Shown here one piece after another: positions 50,657-59,506 of a DNA stretch of 64,000 nt. The notes beneath the pieces were generated by a model, which was not told the DNA's origin, ran no database searches, and worked only from the letters and a program-made list of their open reading frames with translations. Origin of the DNA: Palsa-506 sp963755815. Lineage in GTDB: Bacteria; Actinomycetota; Actinomycetes; Streptosporangiales; Streptosporangiaceae. The stretch spans positions 744,001 through 808,000 of the forward strand of contig CAVWLF010000005.1 of the NCBI GenBank assembly GCA_963755815.1. The letters are read 5' to 3'. Within the stretch, counting starts at the first letter, position 1; each line of letters begins with the position of its first letter. Both the position numbers and the translations under genes were made by a program.

Positions 50657-51651
50657 CAGTGGCCGCCGGGGTTGTCGGGTGACACCGGGACCGGATGCGC
50701 GGGCTCGATGCGCTCCGGCGTCCACAGCACGCCCAGGGTGCCCTGGGCCGCCTGGATCCCGTGCGTCCCGCCGCCGGGGCCGCGCAGGATGTGAGCGATG
50801 CCGACGGCGATGGCCGCGCCCGCCACCGGGCCGATGAGATAGGCCCACCAGGAGGTCCAGTCGCCGAGCACGAGAGCGGGCCCGAGGGAGCGGGCGGGGT
50901 TCATCGAGGCGCCGCTGACCGGCGATGCCCAGAGCCCGGCGAGCGCGATGTAGCTGCCCACGCCGATGGCGGCGAACGAGCCGACCTGCTGCGCGCCGGA
51001 CGACACGCCGAGAATGACGCTGACCAGGCCCGTGGTCAGTACGGCTTCCCAGATCATCGCGGTGACGGTCGAGATGCCAGGACCGGGCAGCGTGAGCCCG
51101 GCGCTGCCGTGCTTGCCGACCAGCGCCCACAGCAGCAGCGTGGCGAGCACCGCCCCGGCCGCCTGGGCGGCGACGTAGGCAGGCACCCGCTTCCACGGGA
51201 AGTTGCGGCGCAGCGCGAACGCGAAGCTGACCGCCGGGTTGAGGTGCGCCCCCGATACGGCGCCCATGAACAGGATGATGGCCGACACCATGAGCGCCGG
51301 CGCCACCACCAGCGCGGTGCGACTGCTGACATCGCCGCCGAATCTGGCGTTCACCATGCCGCCGCCTGCCGCCACCAGGACGAGCAGGAAGGTCCCGAAC
51401 AGCTCGGAGAACACCCGGCGCCACTCGTAGCTGTCGTCCAGGAAGTCGAATTGCCTCCGGGCCGAGTTCGGCAGCCCAATGGTGCGCAGGACAGTGTCCA
51501 TATGACCGGGCATGCTCAGCTGCGCGGGAACGGCCTGCATCGGCGGCGCTGACGAGGCGGCCGGGGCCCGCTGATCGTAGCTGGCGGAAGCGGAAGGAGC
51601 GGAGGATGGGGATGACGCCGGCTCGGCCGGTCCGGTCGGCTGGCTGGTCAT
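50656..51651 (-). CDS. Aquaporin / MIP-family channel
   Basis: A 331-aa channel. Six membrane helices and two re-entrant NPA loops are visible (GAHLNPAVSFAFAL, GASMNPARSLGPAL). A long Ser/Pro/Ala-rich N-terminal tail (about 75 residues) precedes the first helix, larger than in usual aquaporins. The second half resembles water-selective more than glycerol channels (no Asp after the second NPA). The ribosome-binding site GGAGGGCGAG supports the start at 51651. Confidence 0.9.
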   Translation of the reverse strand: MTSQPTGPAEPASSPSSAPSASASYDQRAPAASSAPPMQAVPAQLSMPGHMDTVLRTIGLPNSARRQFDFLDDSYEWRRVFSELFGTFLLVLVAAGGGMVNARFGGDVSSRTALVVAPALMVSAIILFMGAVSGAHLNPAVSFAFALRRNFPWKRVPAYVAAQAAGAVLATLLLWALVGKHGSAGLTLPGPGISTVTAMIWEAVLTTGLVSVILGVSSGAQQVGSFAAIGVGSYIALAGLWASPVSGASMNPARSLGPALVLGDWTSWWAYLIGPVAGAAIAVGIAHILRGPGGGTHGIQAAQGTLGVLWTPERIEPAHPVPVSPDNPGGH

Positions 51652-51750
51652 CTCGCCCTCCTGCAGACTCCTGGCGGCGTCCGCCGCAGGCACGGCACGG
51701 GACACCGCGTTAAGGCGACAGCGTATGCCTGGCCGCCGGCCGCGTACACA

Positions 51751-53112
51751 TCACGCCATCCGGTCGAGAATCTGCCGGACGAGCTCCATCGGCGTGCGCG
51801 GATGCAGGAAGGCGAACCTGGCCACCGTCTCGCCTTCCCAGGCCGACGGCGGGATGAACGCCACCTGATCGCTGTGCAGCTGATCGGCCCAGGCCCCGTA
51901 CTGGTCAGAAGTCCAGCCCCGGCGGCGGAACAGGACCACGGACAGGTCCGGCTCGCGGATCAGCTCCAGGTAGTCGCGGCCGCGGATCTCGGCCGCGGTC
52001 TGCCTGGCCAGCCCGATCGCCGCCTCGATCGCGCTGGTGTAGGCCGCGATGCCGTGCACGGCCAGCGAGAACCACAGCGGCATTCCCCGGGCCCGCCTGG
52101 TCAGGTGATAGGCGTAGTCGGCTGGATTCCACTCCGCCGGATCGTCGTGAATGACGTCAAGGTACGACGCGTCCTGCTTGTGCACCGACCGGGCCAGCGA
52201 CGGGTCGCGGTAGATCAGCGCCGCGCAGTCGAACGGCGCGAACAGCCATTTGTGCGGGTCGACGACGAAGGAGTCGGCGTGCTCAATGCCGTCGTAGGCG
52301 CGGCGGACGCTGGGCGCGAAGAGGCCGGCCCCGCCGTAGGCCCCGTCGACGTGGAACCAGAGACCATGCGCCCGGGCGACGGCCGCGATGCCGGCCAGGT
52401 CATCGATGATGCCGGCGTTCGTGGTGCCGGACGTCGCTACCACCGCGGCGACCGACGACGGGTCGCCATCGGCCTGCAGCGCGGCCGAGAGCGCGTCGCC
52501 GGTGAGGCGGTGATCATCGGTGGGCACCGGCAGGGCGTCCATCTCCAGGATGCGGAGCGTGTTAGTGATCGAGGAATGCGCGTCCGCGCCGACCGCCACC
52601 CGCCAGCGCCTGCCCGCGGCCGCGGCCCCGGCCCGGCGCTTGGCCATCTCGCGGGCGACGACGAGCGCGGACAGGTTGCCCGCCGACCCGCCGGAGACGA
52701 AGCAGCCGCCGGCCGAGGCCGGCAGCCCGGCCCGGTCGGCGATCAGGCGGAGCACCTGGTTCTCGGCCTGGATCGCGCCGGCCGCCTCCAGCCAGGAGAT
52801 GCCCTGGATGGAGGCGCAGGAGATGAGCATGTCGAACAGCAGCGCGGCCTTGGTCGGGGCGGCCGGAATGAAGCCGAGGAAGCGGGGGCTGTCCGCGGAT
52901 ATCACGGCAGGCGCCAGGGTGGCCGCGTAAATCCCGAGGACTTTATCCGGGTCGTTGCCCTGGTCGTTCAGCATCCCGGCCAGCGCCGCGCCGAGCTGCG
53001 CCGAATCCCGGGGGCCGCTGTCGAGCGGCACCGGATCCAGCCGCAGCCGGTCTTCCGCGTAGGCGAGCACCGACCTGATCATCTGCTCCGTCGTCGGATC
53101 CACGCTGTGCAT
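51751..53112 (-). CDS. PLP-dependent decarboxylase (aromatic-L-amino-acid/glutamate decarboxylase family)
   Basis: A 453-aa group II decarboxylase-like protein. Blocks include RFLGFIPAAPTKAALLFDML, GCFVSGGSAGNLSALVVARE, VVATSGTTNAGIIDDLAGIA, WFHVDGAYGGAGLFAP and the PLP lysine in DPHKWLFAPFDCA. It probably removes CO2 from an aromatic or acidic amino acid; the substrate is not determined. Alone in orientation with the FMN reductase upstream (21-base gap), so the two may form an operon. Confidence 0.9.
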   Translation of the reverse strand: MHSVDPTTEQMIRSVLAYAEDRLRLDPVPLDSGPRDSAQLGAALAGMLNDQGNDPDKVLGIYAATLAPAVISADSPRFLGFIPAAPTKAALLFDMLISCASIQGISWLEAAGAIQAENQVLRLIADRAGLPASAGGCFVSGGSAGNLSALVVAREMAKRRAGAAAAGRRWRVAVGADAHSSITNTLRILEMDALPVPTDDHRLTGDALSAALQADGDPSSVAAVVATSGTTNAGIIDDLAGIAAVARAHGLWFHVDGAYGGAGLFAPSVRRAYDGIEHADSFVVDPHKWLFAPFDCAALIYRDPSLARSVHKQDASYLDVIHDDPAEWNPADYAYHLTRRARGMPLWFSLAVHGIAAYTSAIEAAIGLARQTAAEIRGRDYLELIREPDLSVVLFRRRGWTSDQYGAWADQLHSDQVAFIPPSAWEGETVARFAFLHPRTPMELVRQILDRMA

Positions 53113-53133
53113 GAGATCTCCAGGTTGTTCGGG

Positions 53134-53724
53134 CTACGCCGAGGGCTGCGCCGCAGGCTCCCGGAGAGCGCGGAGCGATGCGGTCCACCGGACCAGCTCG
53201 TTGAGCATCGAGGTGGCCGCGGTTTCCATGATGTCGTTGGGCTGGAGCTTGCGCTCGTCATCGAGGAACTGCTGGATGAAGGGGATATTGACGGCGTCGA
53301 ACACGGGCACCATGCTGAGCGCGGTGATCACCTGCTTGAGCATCTGCACGGCCCTGGTACCGGCGCCCACGCCGCCGTAGCTGACGAACCCGACCGGCTT
53401 GTGCTTCCACTCGGCGTTCAGGTAGTCAATGGCGTTCTTGATCGCCGCGTTGAATCCGTAGTTGTACTCGGGGATCACGAAGATGAAGGCGTCGGCCCGG
53501 TCGATCGTCGCGCTCCAGTCCTTGGTGTGCTGGTGGACGTACTGGTGCAGCCGGGGGTGGTTCGGCTCATCGAACATCGGCAGGTTGACCTCGGCCAGGT
53601 CGATGAGCTCGACGTCGAAGCCGCCGTGGGCGATCGCTCGCTGGTGAATCCAGCTGGCGACGGAGGGGCCGACCCGGCCCGGGCGCGTGCTGGCGATGAT
53701 GATCTGAAGGATGGGGTTGGTCAC
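53134..53724 (-). CDS. NADPH-dependent FMN reductase
   Basis: A 196-aa flavodoxin-like protein. IIASTRPGRVGPSVASW holds the FMN phosphate loop, VIPEYNYGFNAAIKNAIDYL is the conserved PEYN motif, and FVSYGGVGAGTRAVQMLKQV completes the flavin site. These enzymes reduce quinones, azo dyes or free FMN. Located directly upstream of the PLP decarboxylase and divergent from the SDR gene. Confidence 0.92.
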   Translation of the reverse strand: MTNPILQIIIASTRPGRVGPSVASWIHQRAIAHGGFDVELIDLAEVNLPMFDEPNHPRLHQYVHQHTKDWSATIDRADAFIFVIPEYNYGFNAAIKNAIDYLNAEWKHKPVGFVSYGGVGAGTRAVQMLKQVITALSMVPVFDAVNIPFIQQFLDDERKLQPNDIMETAATSMLNELVRWTASLRALREPAAQPSA

Positions 53725-53807
53725 TGGCCCACTCTAGAAGGGCCCGGATCAGGCCGGCCGGGCCGCGTGCCGATTGCGCGACACCGGTTGCGGGACAGGA
53801 GATCGCC

Positions 53808-54617
53808 ATGACGGGCAAGGCGAAAGTGGCGCTGGTCACCGGCGCCTCAGCGGGCATCGGGCGGGCGTGCGCCGATCTTCTGCACGGGGCGGGCTGGACC
53901 GTCGTGGGGGCCAGCAGGCGGGGAACGCCGGGCGGCTGGGACGGGCTGGTCATGAACGTCGACGACGACGGCTCGGTGCGGGACGGCGTCGGCGGGGTGA
54001 TCACCGCGCACGGCCGCATCGACGCCGTCGTGGCGGCGGCCGGCTGGGGCGTGGCGGGACCGGTCGAGCTCACCGCGATCGGCGAGGCGAAGGCGCAGCT
54101 GGAGACCAACTTCTGGGGCTGCGCCCGGGTGGTGCAGGCGGTGCTGCCGGTGATGCGCGCCCAGGGCGGCGGGCGCATCGTGCTGATCAGCTCCATCGGC
54201 GGCGTGCTCGGCATCCCGTTCCAGGCTTTCTACAGCGCCAGTAAGTTCGCGCTGGAGGGGTACGGCGAGGCGCTGGCCTACGAGGTGGCGCCGTTCGGGA
54301 TCGGCGTGACGCTGGTCCAGCCGGGCAACATCCGGACGGACTTCACCGCGAGCCGCCGGATGGCGGCCGCGGCCGAGGGCGACGGCATCTACGGCGCGGC
54401 GGTGGCCAGGGCGGTCGGGCTGATGGAGCGGGATGAACTCAACGGCGCGCCGGCCGGCGATGTCGCCGCCGTGGTCCAGCGGGTGCTGGCCGCTCGGCGG
54501 CCGCCGAGGCGGGTGTCCGTCGGTAAGGCAGGCGAGCGGATCGGGCTGCTGGCCAAGCGGGTACTCCCGTTCCGGGTTTTCGAGGCCAGCGTCAAGGGCA
54601 GCCTGGGCGTCAGCTAA
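53808..54617 (+). CDS. Short-chain dehydrogenase/reductase
   Basis: A 269-aa classical SDR. The cofactor motif is TGASAGIGRACAD, the structural Asn-Ala-Gly position reads VAAAGWGVAGP (a variant of NNAG), Ser lies in VLISSIGGVLG, and the catalytic pair is YSASKFALEGYGEALAYE. An NADP preference is suggested by Arg in GASRRGTPGG. The substrate is unknown. Convergent with the UvrD-like helicase. Confidence 0.9.
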   Translation: MTGKAKVALVTGASAGIGRACADLLHGAGWTVVGASRRGTPGGWDGLVMNVDDDGSVRDGVGGVITAHGRIDAVVAAAGWGVAGPVELTAIGEAKAQLETNFWGCARVVQAVLPVMRAQGGGRIVLISSIGGVLGIPFQAFYSASKFALEGYGEALAYEVAPFGIGVTLVQPGNIRTDFTASRRMAAAAEGDGIYGAAVARAVGLMERDELNGAPAGDVAAVVQRVLAARRPPRRVSVGKAGERIGLLAKRVLPFRVFEASVKGSLGVS

Positions 54618-54639
54618 CCCGCAGGCCAGCTGGCCATGG

Positions 54640-56670
54640 CTAGGTCCAGAGCGAGTCGAGCGCCGCGTCGACGTTCGCGGCGAGGGCCGCCACCCGCGGG
54701 ATGGCCGGCGCCGCCGGGGCGGCTTCGATGATCTCGCACTGGGCCAGCGCATCGGCGTCGAGGAACCGGCTCAGCGGCGCGTAGCTGTGCCGGTCGTCCC
54801 GGGCCATCCGGTGGTGATGCATCCGCAGCGGCGCATACAGGTAGAGCTGATCGCGGGCGCGGGTGACCGCGACGTAGAAGAGCCGGCTTTCCTCGGCCAG
54901 CCCGGCCGGCGAGGACAGCGCCATGTCGCTGGGCACCGCCCCGTCCACCAGGTGCGGCAGGTGCACGACCGGCCATTCGAGGCCCTTGGCCGAGTGCACG
55001 GTGGAGATGATCAGGTAGTCGTCATCGAGCCGGGGCGGGCCGGCCAGGTCAGCGGAGGAGACCGGCGGATCGAGCGCGAGCTCGACCAGCGCGTCGTGCA
55101 GCGAGGGCCGGCTGGCCGCCGCGTCGGCCAGCCGCTCCAGGTCAGCGAGGCGGACCGCGGCGTCCGGATAGCGGGCGCGGACCGGATCGACGAGCGCGGC
55201 CAGGACCGCGGCGGCCCGGGCTGAGGTCTGCTCAACGGCGGCCGCGGCGGTCAGGCCGGCCAGGGTCGATCCGACCGCATCCCGCGATCGCGGTGGAACG
55301 AGGCTCAGCGCCGCGGGCCATCGTTCCAGCGGGGACGGCTCGGCCAGGTCCAGGGCGTCAATGATGCGGCGGGCATGGGCGGGGCCGATGCCCTCGTGCA
55401 GCCGCAGCAGCCGGAACCAGGCCAGGTCGTCGGCCGGGTTGGCCACCACCCGGGCCGCGGCCAGGAAGTCCTTGACGTGGGCCGCCTCGGTGAACTTCAG
55501 GCCGCCGTACTTCACGAACGGGATGCCGCGAGCCGACAGCTCGATCTCCAGGACGTCACTATGGTGCGCGGCCCGCACGAGCACGGCCTGGTCGCGCAGG
55601 TCCAGGCCCGACTCGTGGGCGTCGAGCACCCGCGCGCAGATCTCGCGCGCCTGGGTGGCCTCGTCGTGGCAGCGGACCAGGACCGGGGCCTGCCCGCCGT
55701 CGCGGTCGGCGGTGAGCGCCAGCTCCAGGCCATCGGACTGCGGGCGGACCACGTTCGCCAGCCGCAGCACGGCCGCCTTCGAGCGGTAGTTCCGGACCAG
55801 CCGGATCACGGTCAGGCCGGGGTAGGCACCGGCCAGGGCGCGCAGGTGCGCCGGGTCGGCGCCGCGGAAGCCGTACACCGCCTGGGCGTCATCACCGACG
55901 CAGGTCAGCCCGCGCCCGTCCGGTGCCAGCAGCCGGACGATGTCGGCCTGCACGGCGTTGACGTCCTGGTACTCATCGACCAGGACCGCGTCGAAGAGGC
56001 CGCGCAGGGCCGGGCCGGCGGCGGCGTCCGCCAGCGCGGCCCGCCAGAGCAGCAGCAGGTCATCGAAGTCGACCAGCCCGTGCCGCCGCTTGTGCGCGGT
56101 GTAGTCGCGGAAGAGCCCGGAGAGCTGGCCGGTGAAGTCGGTGCACCAGGGGAAGCGGCTGCGGACGATGTCGGCCACCGGCGTATGGGTATTCACGCAC
56201 CGGGTGTAGATGTCGGCGCACACGGCCGCGCGCGGCGCCCGCCGCCGGGTGCCTACCAGGTCGTGGTCCGCGCGCAGCGTGTCCAGCACGTCCGCGACAT
56301 CGGCCGGGTCGATCACGCTGAACGCCGGGGCCAGGGAGAACGACTCCGCATGCGCCCGGATGATCCGGTGCGCGACGGCGTGGAACGTGCCGCCGCAGAT
56401 CCGGTCGGCCGCGGTCACCGCCGTCGGCGCGACCCGGGCAAGGATGTCATCGGCGGCGCGGCGGGTGAACGTGAGCAGCAGGATCCGGCTGGCCTGCACG
56501 CCCTGGGTACGCAGCCAGGCCGCTCGCGCCACCAGCGTCCCCGTCTTGCCCGTCCCGGCGCCGGCCAGCACGAGCAGCGGCCCGTCCGGATGCGTCGCGG
56601 CGCGGCGCTGCTCATCGTTCAGCTTTTCGAGCACGCCCGCCGATTCGAACATGGAAACGAATGTAGCCAT
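54640..56670 (-). CDS. UvrD/PcrA-like superfamily 1 DNA helicase
   Basis: A 676-aa helicase. Motif I is AGAGTGKTGTL (about residues 36-46), motif II VDEYQDVN, motif III GDDAQAVYGFRGADP, motif IV VRNYRSKAAVL and motif VI VAVTRARDQLYLY. It starts with LNDEQRRAATHPDGPLLVLA, standard for UvrD-family 3'-5' helicases used in repair and recombination. The second ATG (residue 7, MFESAG) is an alternative start. Confidence 0.92.
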   Translation of the reverse strand: MATFVSMFESAGVLEKLNDEQRRAATHPDGPLLVLAGAGTGKTGTLVARAAWLRTQGVQASRILLLTFTRRAADDILARVAPTAVTAADRICGGTFHAVAHRIIRAHAESFSLAPAFSVIDPADVADVLDTLRADHDLVGTRRRAPRAAVCADIYTRCVNTHTPVADIVRSRFPWCTDFTGQLSGLFRDYTAHKRRHGLVDFDDLLLLWRAALADAAAGPALRGLFDAVLVDEYQDVNAVQADIVRLLAPDGRGLTCVGDDAQAVYGFRGADPAHLRALAGAYPGLTVIRLVRNYRSKAAVLRLANVVRPQSDGLELALTADRDGGQAPVLVRCHDEATQAREICARVLDAHESGLDLRDQAVLVRAAHHSDVLEIELSARGIPFVKYGGLKFTEAAHVKDFLAAARVVANPADDLAWFRLLRLHEGIGPAHARRIIDALDLAEPSPLERWPAALSLVPPRSRDAVGSTLAGLTAAAAVEQTSARAAAVLAALVDPVRARYPDAAVRLADLERLADAAASRPSLHDALVELALDPPVSSADLAGPPRLDDDYLIISTVHSAKGLEWPVVHLPHLVDGAVPSDMALSSPAGLAEESRLFYVAVTRARDQLYLYAPLRMHHHRMARDDRHSYAPLSRFLDADALAQCEIIEAAPAAPAIPRVAALAANVDAALDSLWT

Positions 56671-56700
56671 GCCGGGACCAGCCGGCCAGTTCCCCCGCCG

Positions 56701-57726
56701 CTAGTCCTCCAGCCGGGCCGGCAGGCCGAAGGCGGCGAACAGCTCCGGGAAGAGGAAGTTGTGGATCGCCGAGACCTTCCCGCCGGACGCCTCGATCACT
56801 TGCAGGGCAAACGGCTCGTGCCCGCCGCGAGCGCCCGGGCGGTAGCTGCCGAACGCCGCGCAGCCGTTGGCGGCGGTCGCTACCAGCCGCGAGCCGCGGC
56901 AGCCGAGGCCCGGGCCCAGCAGCCACCGGGCGACCTCGGCCGGCCCGCGCAGCCACATCGGGTGCGGCGGCATCGAGAACGTGGCGTCCGCATGCAGCAG
57001 CGACACGAACTCGGTCACGTCGTAGCGCTCGAAGGCGTCCACGTAGCGGCCCAGCAGATCCTGCTGCCCGGCATCCAGCCCGGCTGGCTGGTCGTCGCTG
57101 CTGAGGCCGGCGTCGCCGAGCGTCGCGCGGGCGCGCTGCAGGGCGCTGTTGACCGAGACCACCGTCGTGTCCAGCAGTTCGGCCACCTCGCTGGCCCGCC
57201 AGCGCAGGACCTCGCGGAGGATCAGGATGGCTCGCTGGCGCGGCGGCAGGTGCTGCAGGGCGGCGACAAAGGCGAACCGGACCGACTCGCGATAGGCCGC
57301 CAGCTCGGCCGGATCGCGGCCGGCCGGGCTGGCCCGGGCATCGGGCACGGGCAGGATCCAGGAGGTGTCCGCCACCGCGTCCGGTATTACCGAGGCCGCC
57401 GTGGCCGAGGGCCCCAGGTCCATCGGCGTGGCCCGGCGCTGCGGCCCCTTGAGCATGTCGAGGCACACGTTGGTGGCGATGCGGTAGAGCCACGACCGCA
57501 GCGCCGACCGGCCCTCGAAGCCGTCGATGCCCCGCCAGGCCCGCACCAGCGTCTCCTGCACGGCATCCTCGGCCTCGAAGCCCGAGCCCAGCATCCGGTA
57601 GCAGTAGCCGGTCAGCTCCCGGCGGTACGCCTCAAGCACCAGCTCGTCGGTCAGCTCGAGTTCGTCCGTAAGCTCAAGCTCGTCCGTCCGTGAGCGGGTC
57701 CCGGTGGCATCCCGATAGGTGGTCAT
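56701..57726 (-). CDS. ECF sigma factor with C-terminal SnoaL-like domain (SigG/SigJ type)
   Basis: A 341-aa protein. Sigma region 2 (LTGYCYRMLGSGFEAEDAVQ, TLVRAWRGIDGFEGRSALR) and region 4 (LPPRQRAILILREVLRWRAS, EVAELLDTTVVSVNSALQRA) are followed by a SnoaL_2-like domain (about residues 215-335). Such tails act as built-in regulators in the absence of an anti-sigma gene; none is found nearby. The N-terminus has duplicated DELELT units. The start at 57726 is the one before that repeat; later starts are possible. Confidence 0.9.
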   Translation of the reverse strand: MTTYRDATGTRSRTDELELTDELELTDELVLEAYRRELTGYCYRMLGSGFEAEDAVQETLVRAWRGIDGFEGRSALRSWLYRIATNVCLDMLKGPQRRATPMDLGPSATAASVIPDAVADTSWILPVPDARASPAGRDPAELAAYRESVRFAFVAALQHLPPRQRAILILREVLRWRASEVAELLDTTVVSVNSALQRARATLGDAGLSSDDQPAGLDAGQQDLLGRYVDAFERYDVTEFVSLLHADATFSMPPHPMWLRGPAEVARWLLGPGLGCRGSRLVATAANGCAAFGSYRPGARGGHEPFALQVIEASGGKVSAIHNFLFPELFAAFGLPARLED

Positions 57727-57847
57727 TCCGCCAATGTAATGAGGCCGGCCGACAGCCAGCCGCGAGCGACGAGTTTCCGGCCGGCGGATCGTCCTGCAGG
57801 CGGGACGGGCGGCCCGGCCCGGAGCGGACCGAACGGAAGGTGCTGTT

Positions 57848-58348
57848 GTGCAGCGAGAACCCGTGATCGAGCAGCGTGCCGCGCAGCCTTACGCCGGGAT
57901 CCGGATGCGGATCCGGATGGAAGGGTTCCCGGCGGCGGCGGACACGACCATCCCGGAGCTCTTCGGATGGCTGGAGGCACAGGGCATCTCGCCGGCCGGC
58001 CCGCCGTTCATCCGCTATTACGTGATCGACATGGCGGCCGAGCTCGACATCGAGTTCGGGCTTCCCGTGCTGGCCGGGGCCCAGGGCGACGGCCGCGTGC
58101 TGCCGGGTGAGCTCCCGGCCGGCCGGTACGTGTCGCTCCGTCACGTCGGGCCGTACGACGGCCTCATCGTCAGCCACGCGGCCCTGCAGGACTGGGCGCG
58201 AGAGCACGGCATCGCGTTCGACAGCTGGGACACCGACCGCGGCGAGGCCTGGCGCTGCCGGGTCGAGCACTACCCGACCGACCCGGCCGCGGAACCGGAC
58301 ACGGCCAAGTGGGAGGTCGACATCGCGTACCTGGCCAGCGAGAGCTGA
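57848..58348 (+). CDS. GyrI-like small-molecule-binding domain protein
   Basis: A 166-aa protein with the GyrI/SOUL-type fold: RAAQPYAGIRMRIRME, PFIRYYVIDMAAELDIEFGL, LPAGRYVSLRHVGPYDGL and WEVDIAYLA. Its GyrI-like domain normally binds hydrophobic drugs or is part of AraC/MerR regulators; here it stands alone. GTG start with GGAAGG upstream. It is divergent from the sigma factor gene and may belong to the same control circuit. Confidence 0.85.
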   Translation: MQREPVIEQRAAQPYAGIRMRIRMEGFPAAADTTIPELFGWLEAQGISPAGPPFIRYYVIDMAAELDIEFGLPVLAGAQGDGRVLPGELPAGRYVSLRHVGPYDGLIVSHAALQDWAREHGIAFDSWDTDRGEAWRCRVEHYPTDPAAEPDTAKWEVDIAYLASES

Positions 58349-58366
58349 CCGGCGTCCGCCTGCATC

Positions 58367-58411
58367 ATCCCGAAGGATCCGGCGCGCTGCGAGACGCAAA
58401 TCCTTCGGGAT
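58367..58411. terminator. Perfect 12-bp inverted repeat between convergent genes
   Basis: ATCCCGAAGGAT (58367-58378) and ATCCTTCGGGAT (58400-58411) are perfect complements around a 21-base spacer. Placed 19 bases after the GyrI-like stop and 90 bases from the CDF stop on the other strand, it probably terminates both transcripts. Confidence 0.65.
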
Positions 58412-58502
58412 CACGGAACGGCGCCCGGTGCGGCGGTGGACCGGTCCACCGCCGCGCTCGAGCCCGGCTCGCTCGCGCGGCCCGGCCGCGCGTGGTCACG
58501 GC

Positions 58503-59411
58503 CTATGTTTGCGTCGGGTCGAGGAAAACATGCGGCAGGACGGACATCCGCTCGCGAAGCCTCCGGTCGATGTCCCCGGCGATGTCCTCGGCCCGGTCGG
58601 CGCTGATGTCCTCGCTGAAGGCCACCCGGGCCGCGACGATGACGCTCTCCGGGCCCATATGCATCGTCCGGAGCTCGACAACACCGTCAATGCCTGGCGT
58701 GGACTGGATCTCCGCCGCGATCATCCGCTGCTCTTCCGGATCGATGGCGTGGCCGATCAGCCCGTCCCGGCTGTCCTGGCCAAGCCGGCAGGCGACCACA
58801 ATCAGCAGCAGCCCGATGGCTATCGACGCGCCGCCGTCCCACGCTGCAGATCCGGTAACTTTCTCCAGTGTCAGGCCCACGGCGGCGAGTACGAGCCCGG
58901 CCAGCGCGGCGGTGTCCTCGAACAGCGCTGCTTTCACCGTTGTGTCCGGGCTCCGGCGAACATGATCGGCTAGCCCGCGCCGCCGTTGGCGGGCTTCGCC
59001 TCTCATCTGATGCGCCGCGCGGGCCAGCGATGTCCCTTCGGCGACGAAGGAGACGGCCAGCACCGCGTACGCGATGACGATGTCGCCGCTGCGCTCCCCC
59101 CTGGTGATGGCGAGCACGCCATCGAAGATCGAGAAGCCAGCGCCGGCCACGAAGATGCCGACGGCGGCCAGCAGCGACCAGAGGTAGCGTTCCTGGCCAT
59201 ATCCGAAGGGATGCTCCGCGTCAGCCGGGCGCGCTCCGGTCCGGAGCGAGGTCAGCAGGAAAACCTGGTTCACGGTGTCGGCGACCGAGTGCGCTGCCTC
59301 GGCGAGCATCGCGCTGGAGCCGGAGAGCAGCCCGGCTACCAGCTTGCAGAGGGCAATGACCAGGTTGGCCGCGCCGGCGGTGAGCACGGTTCGCAGGGTT
59401 GACTTGTTCAC
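58503..59411 (-). CDS. Cation diffusion facilitator transporter
   Basis: A 302-aa CDF protein with about six membrane helices. Metal-site residues are in AEAAHSVADTVNQ (HxxxD) and FEDTAALAG (D on helix 5). A C-terminal cytoplasmic domain (IDGVVELRTMHMGPESVIVA, FSEDISADRAEDIAGDIDRR) regulates dimerisation. It exports Zn2+, Fe2+ or Mn2+ against a proton gradient; the metal is not fixed by sequence. Confidence 0.93.
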   Translation of the reverse strand: MNKSTLRTVLTAGAANLVIALCKLVAGLLSGSSAMLAEAAHSVADTVNQVFLLTSLRTGARPADAEHPFGYGQERYLWSLLAAVGIFVAGAGFSIFDGVLAITRGERSGDIVIAYAVLAVSFVAEGTSLARAAHQMRGEARQRRRGLADHVRRSPDTTVKAALFEDTAALAGLVLAAVGLTLEKVTGSAAWDGGASIAIGLLLIVVACRLGQDSRDGLIGHAIDPEEQRMIAAEIQSTPGIDGVVELRTMHMGPESVIVAARVAFSEDISADRAEDIAGDIDRRLRERMSVLPHVFLDPTQT

Positions 59412-59506
59412 CGCAGCGCCCTACCCGTCCCGCGCCAGGTAAAGCGCGGGGTCTGCGTATCGGCCCGGAAGGGCGAGCGGGAGGACGGGAGGAACGGAGC
59501 GGCGGG

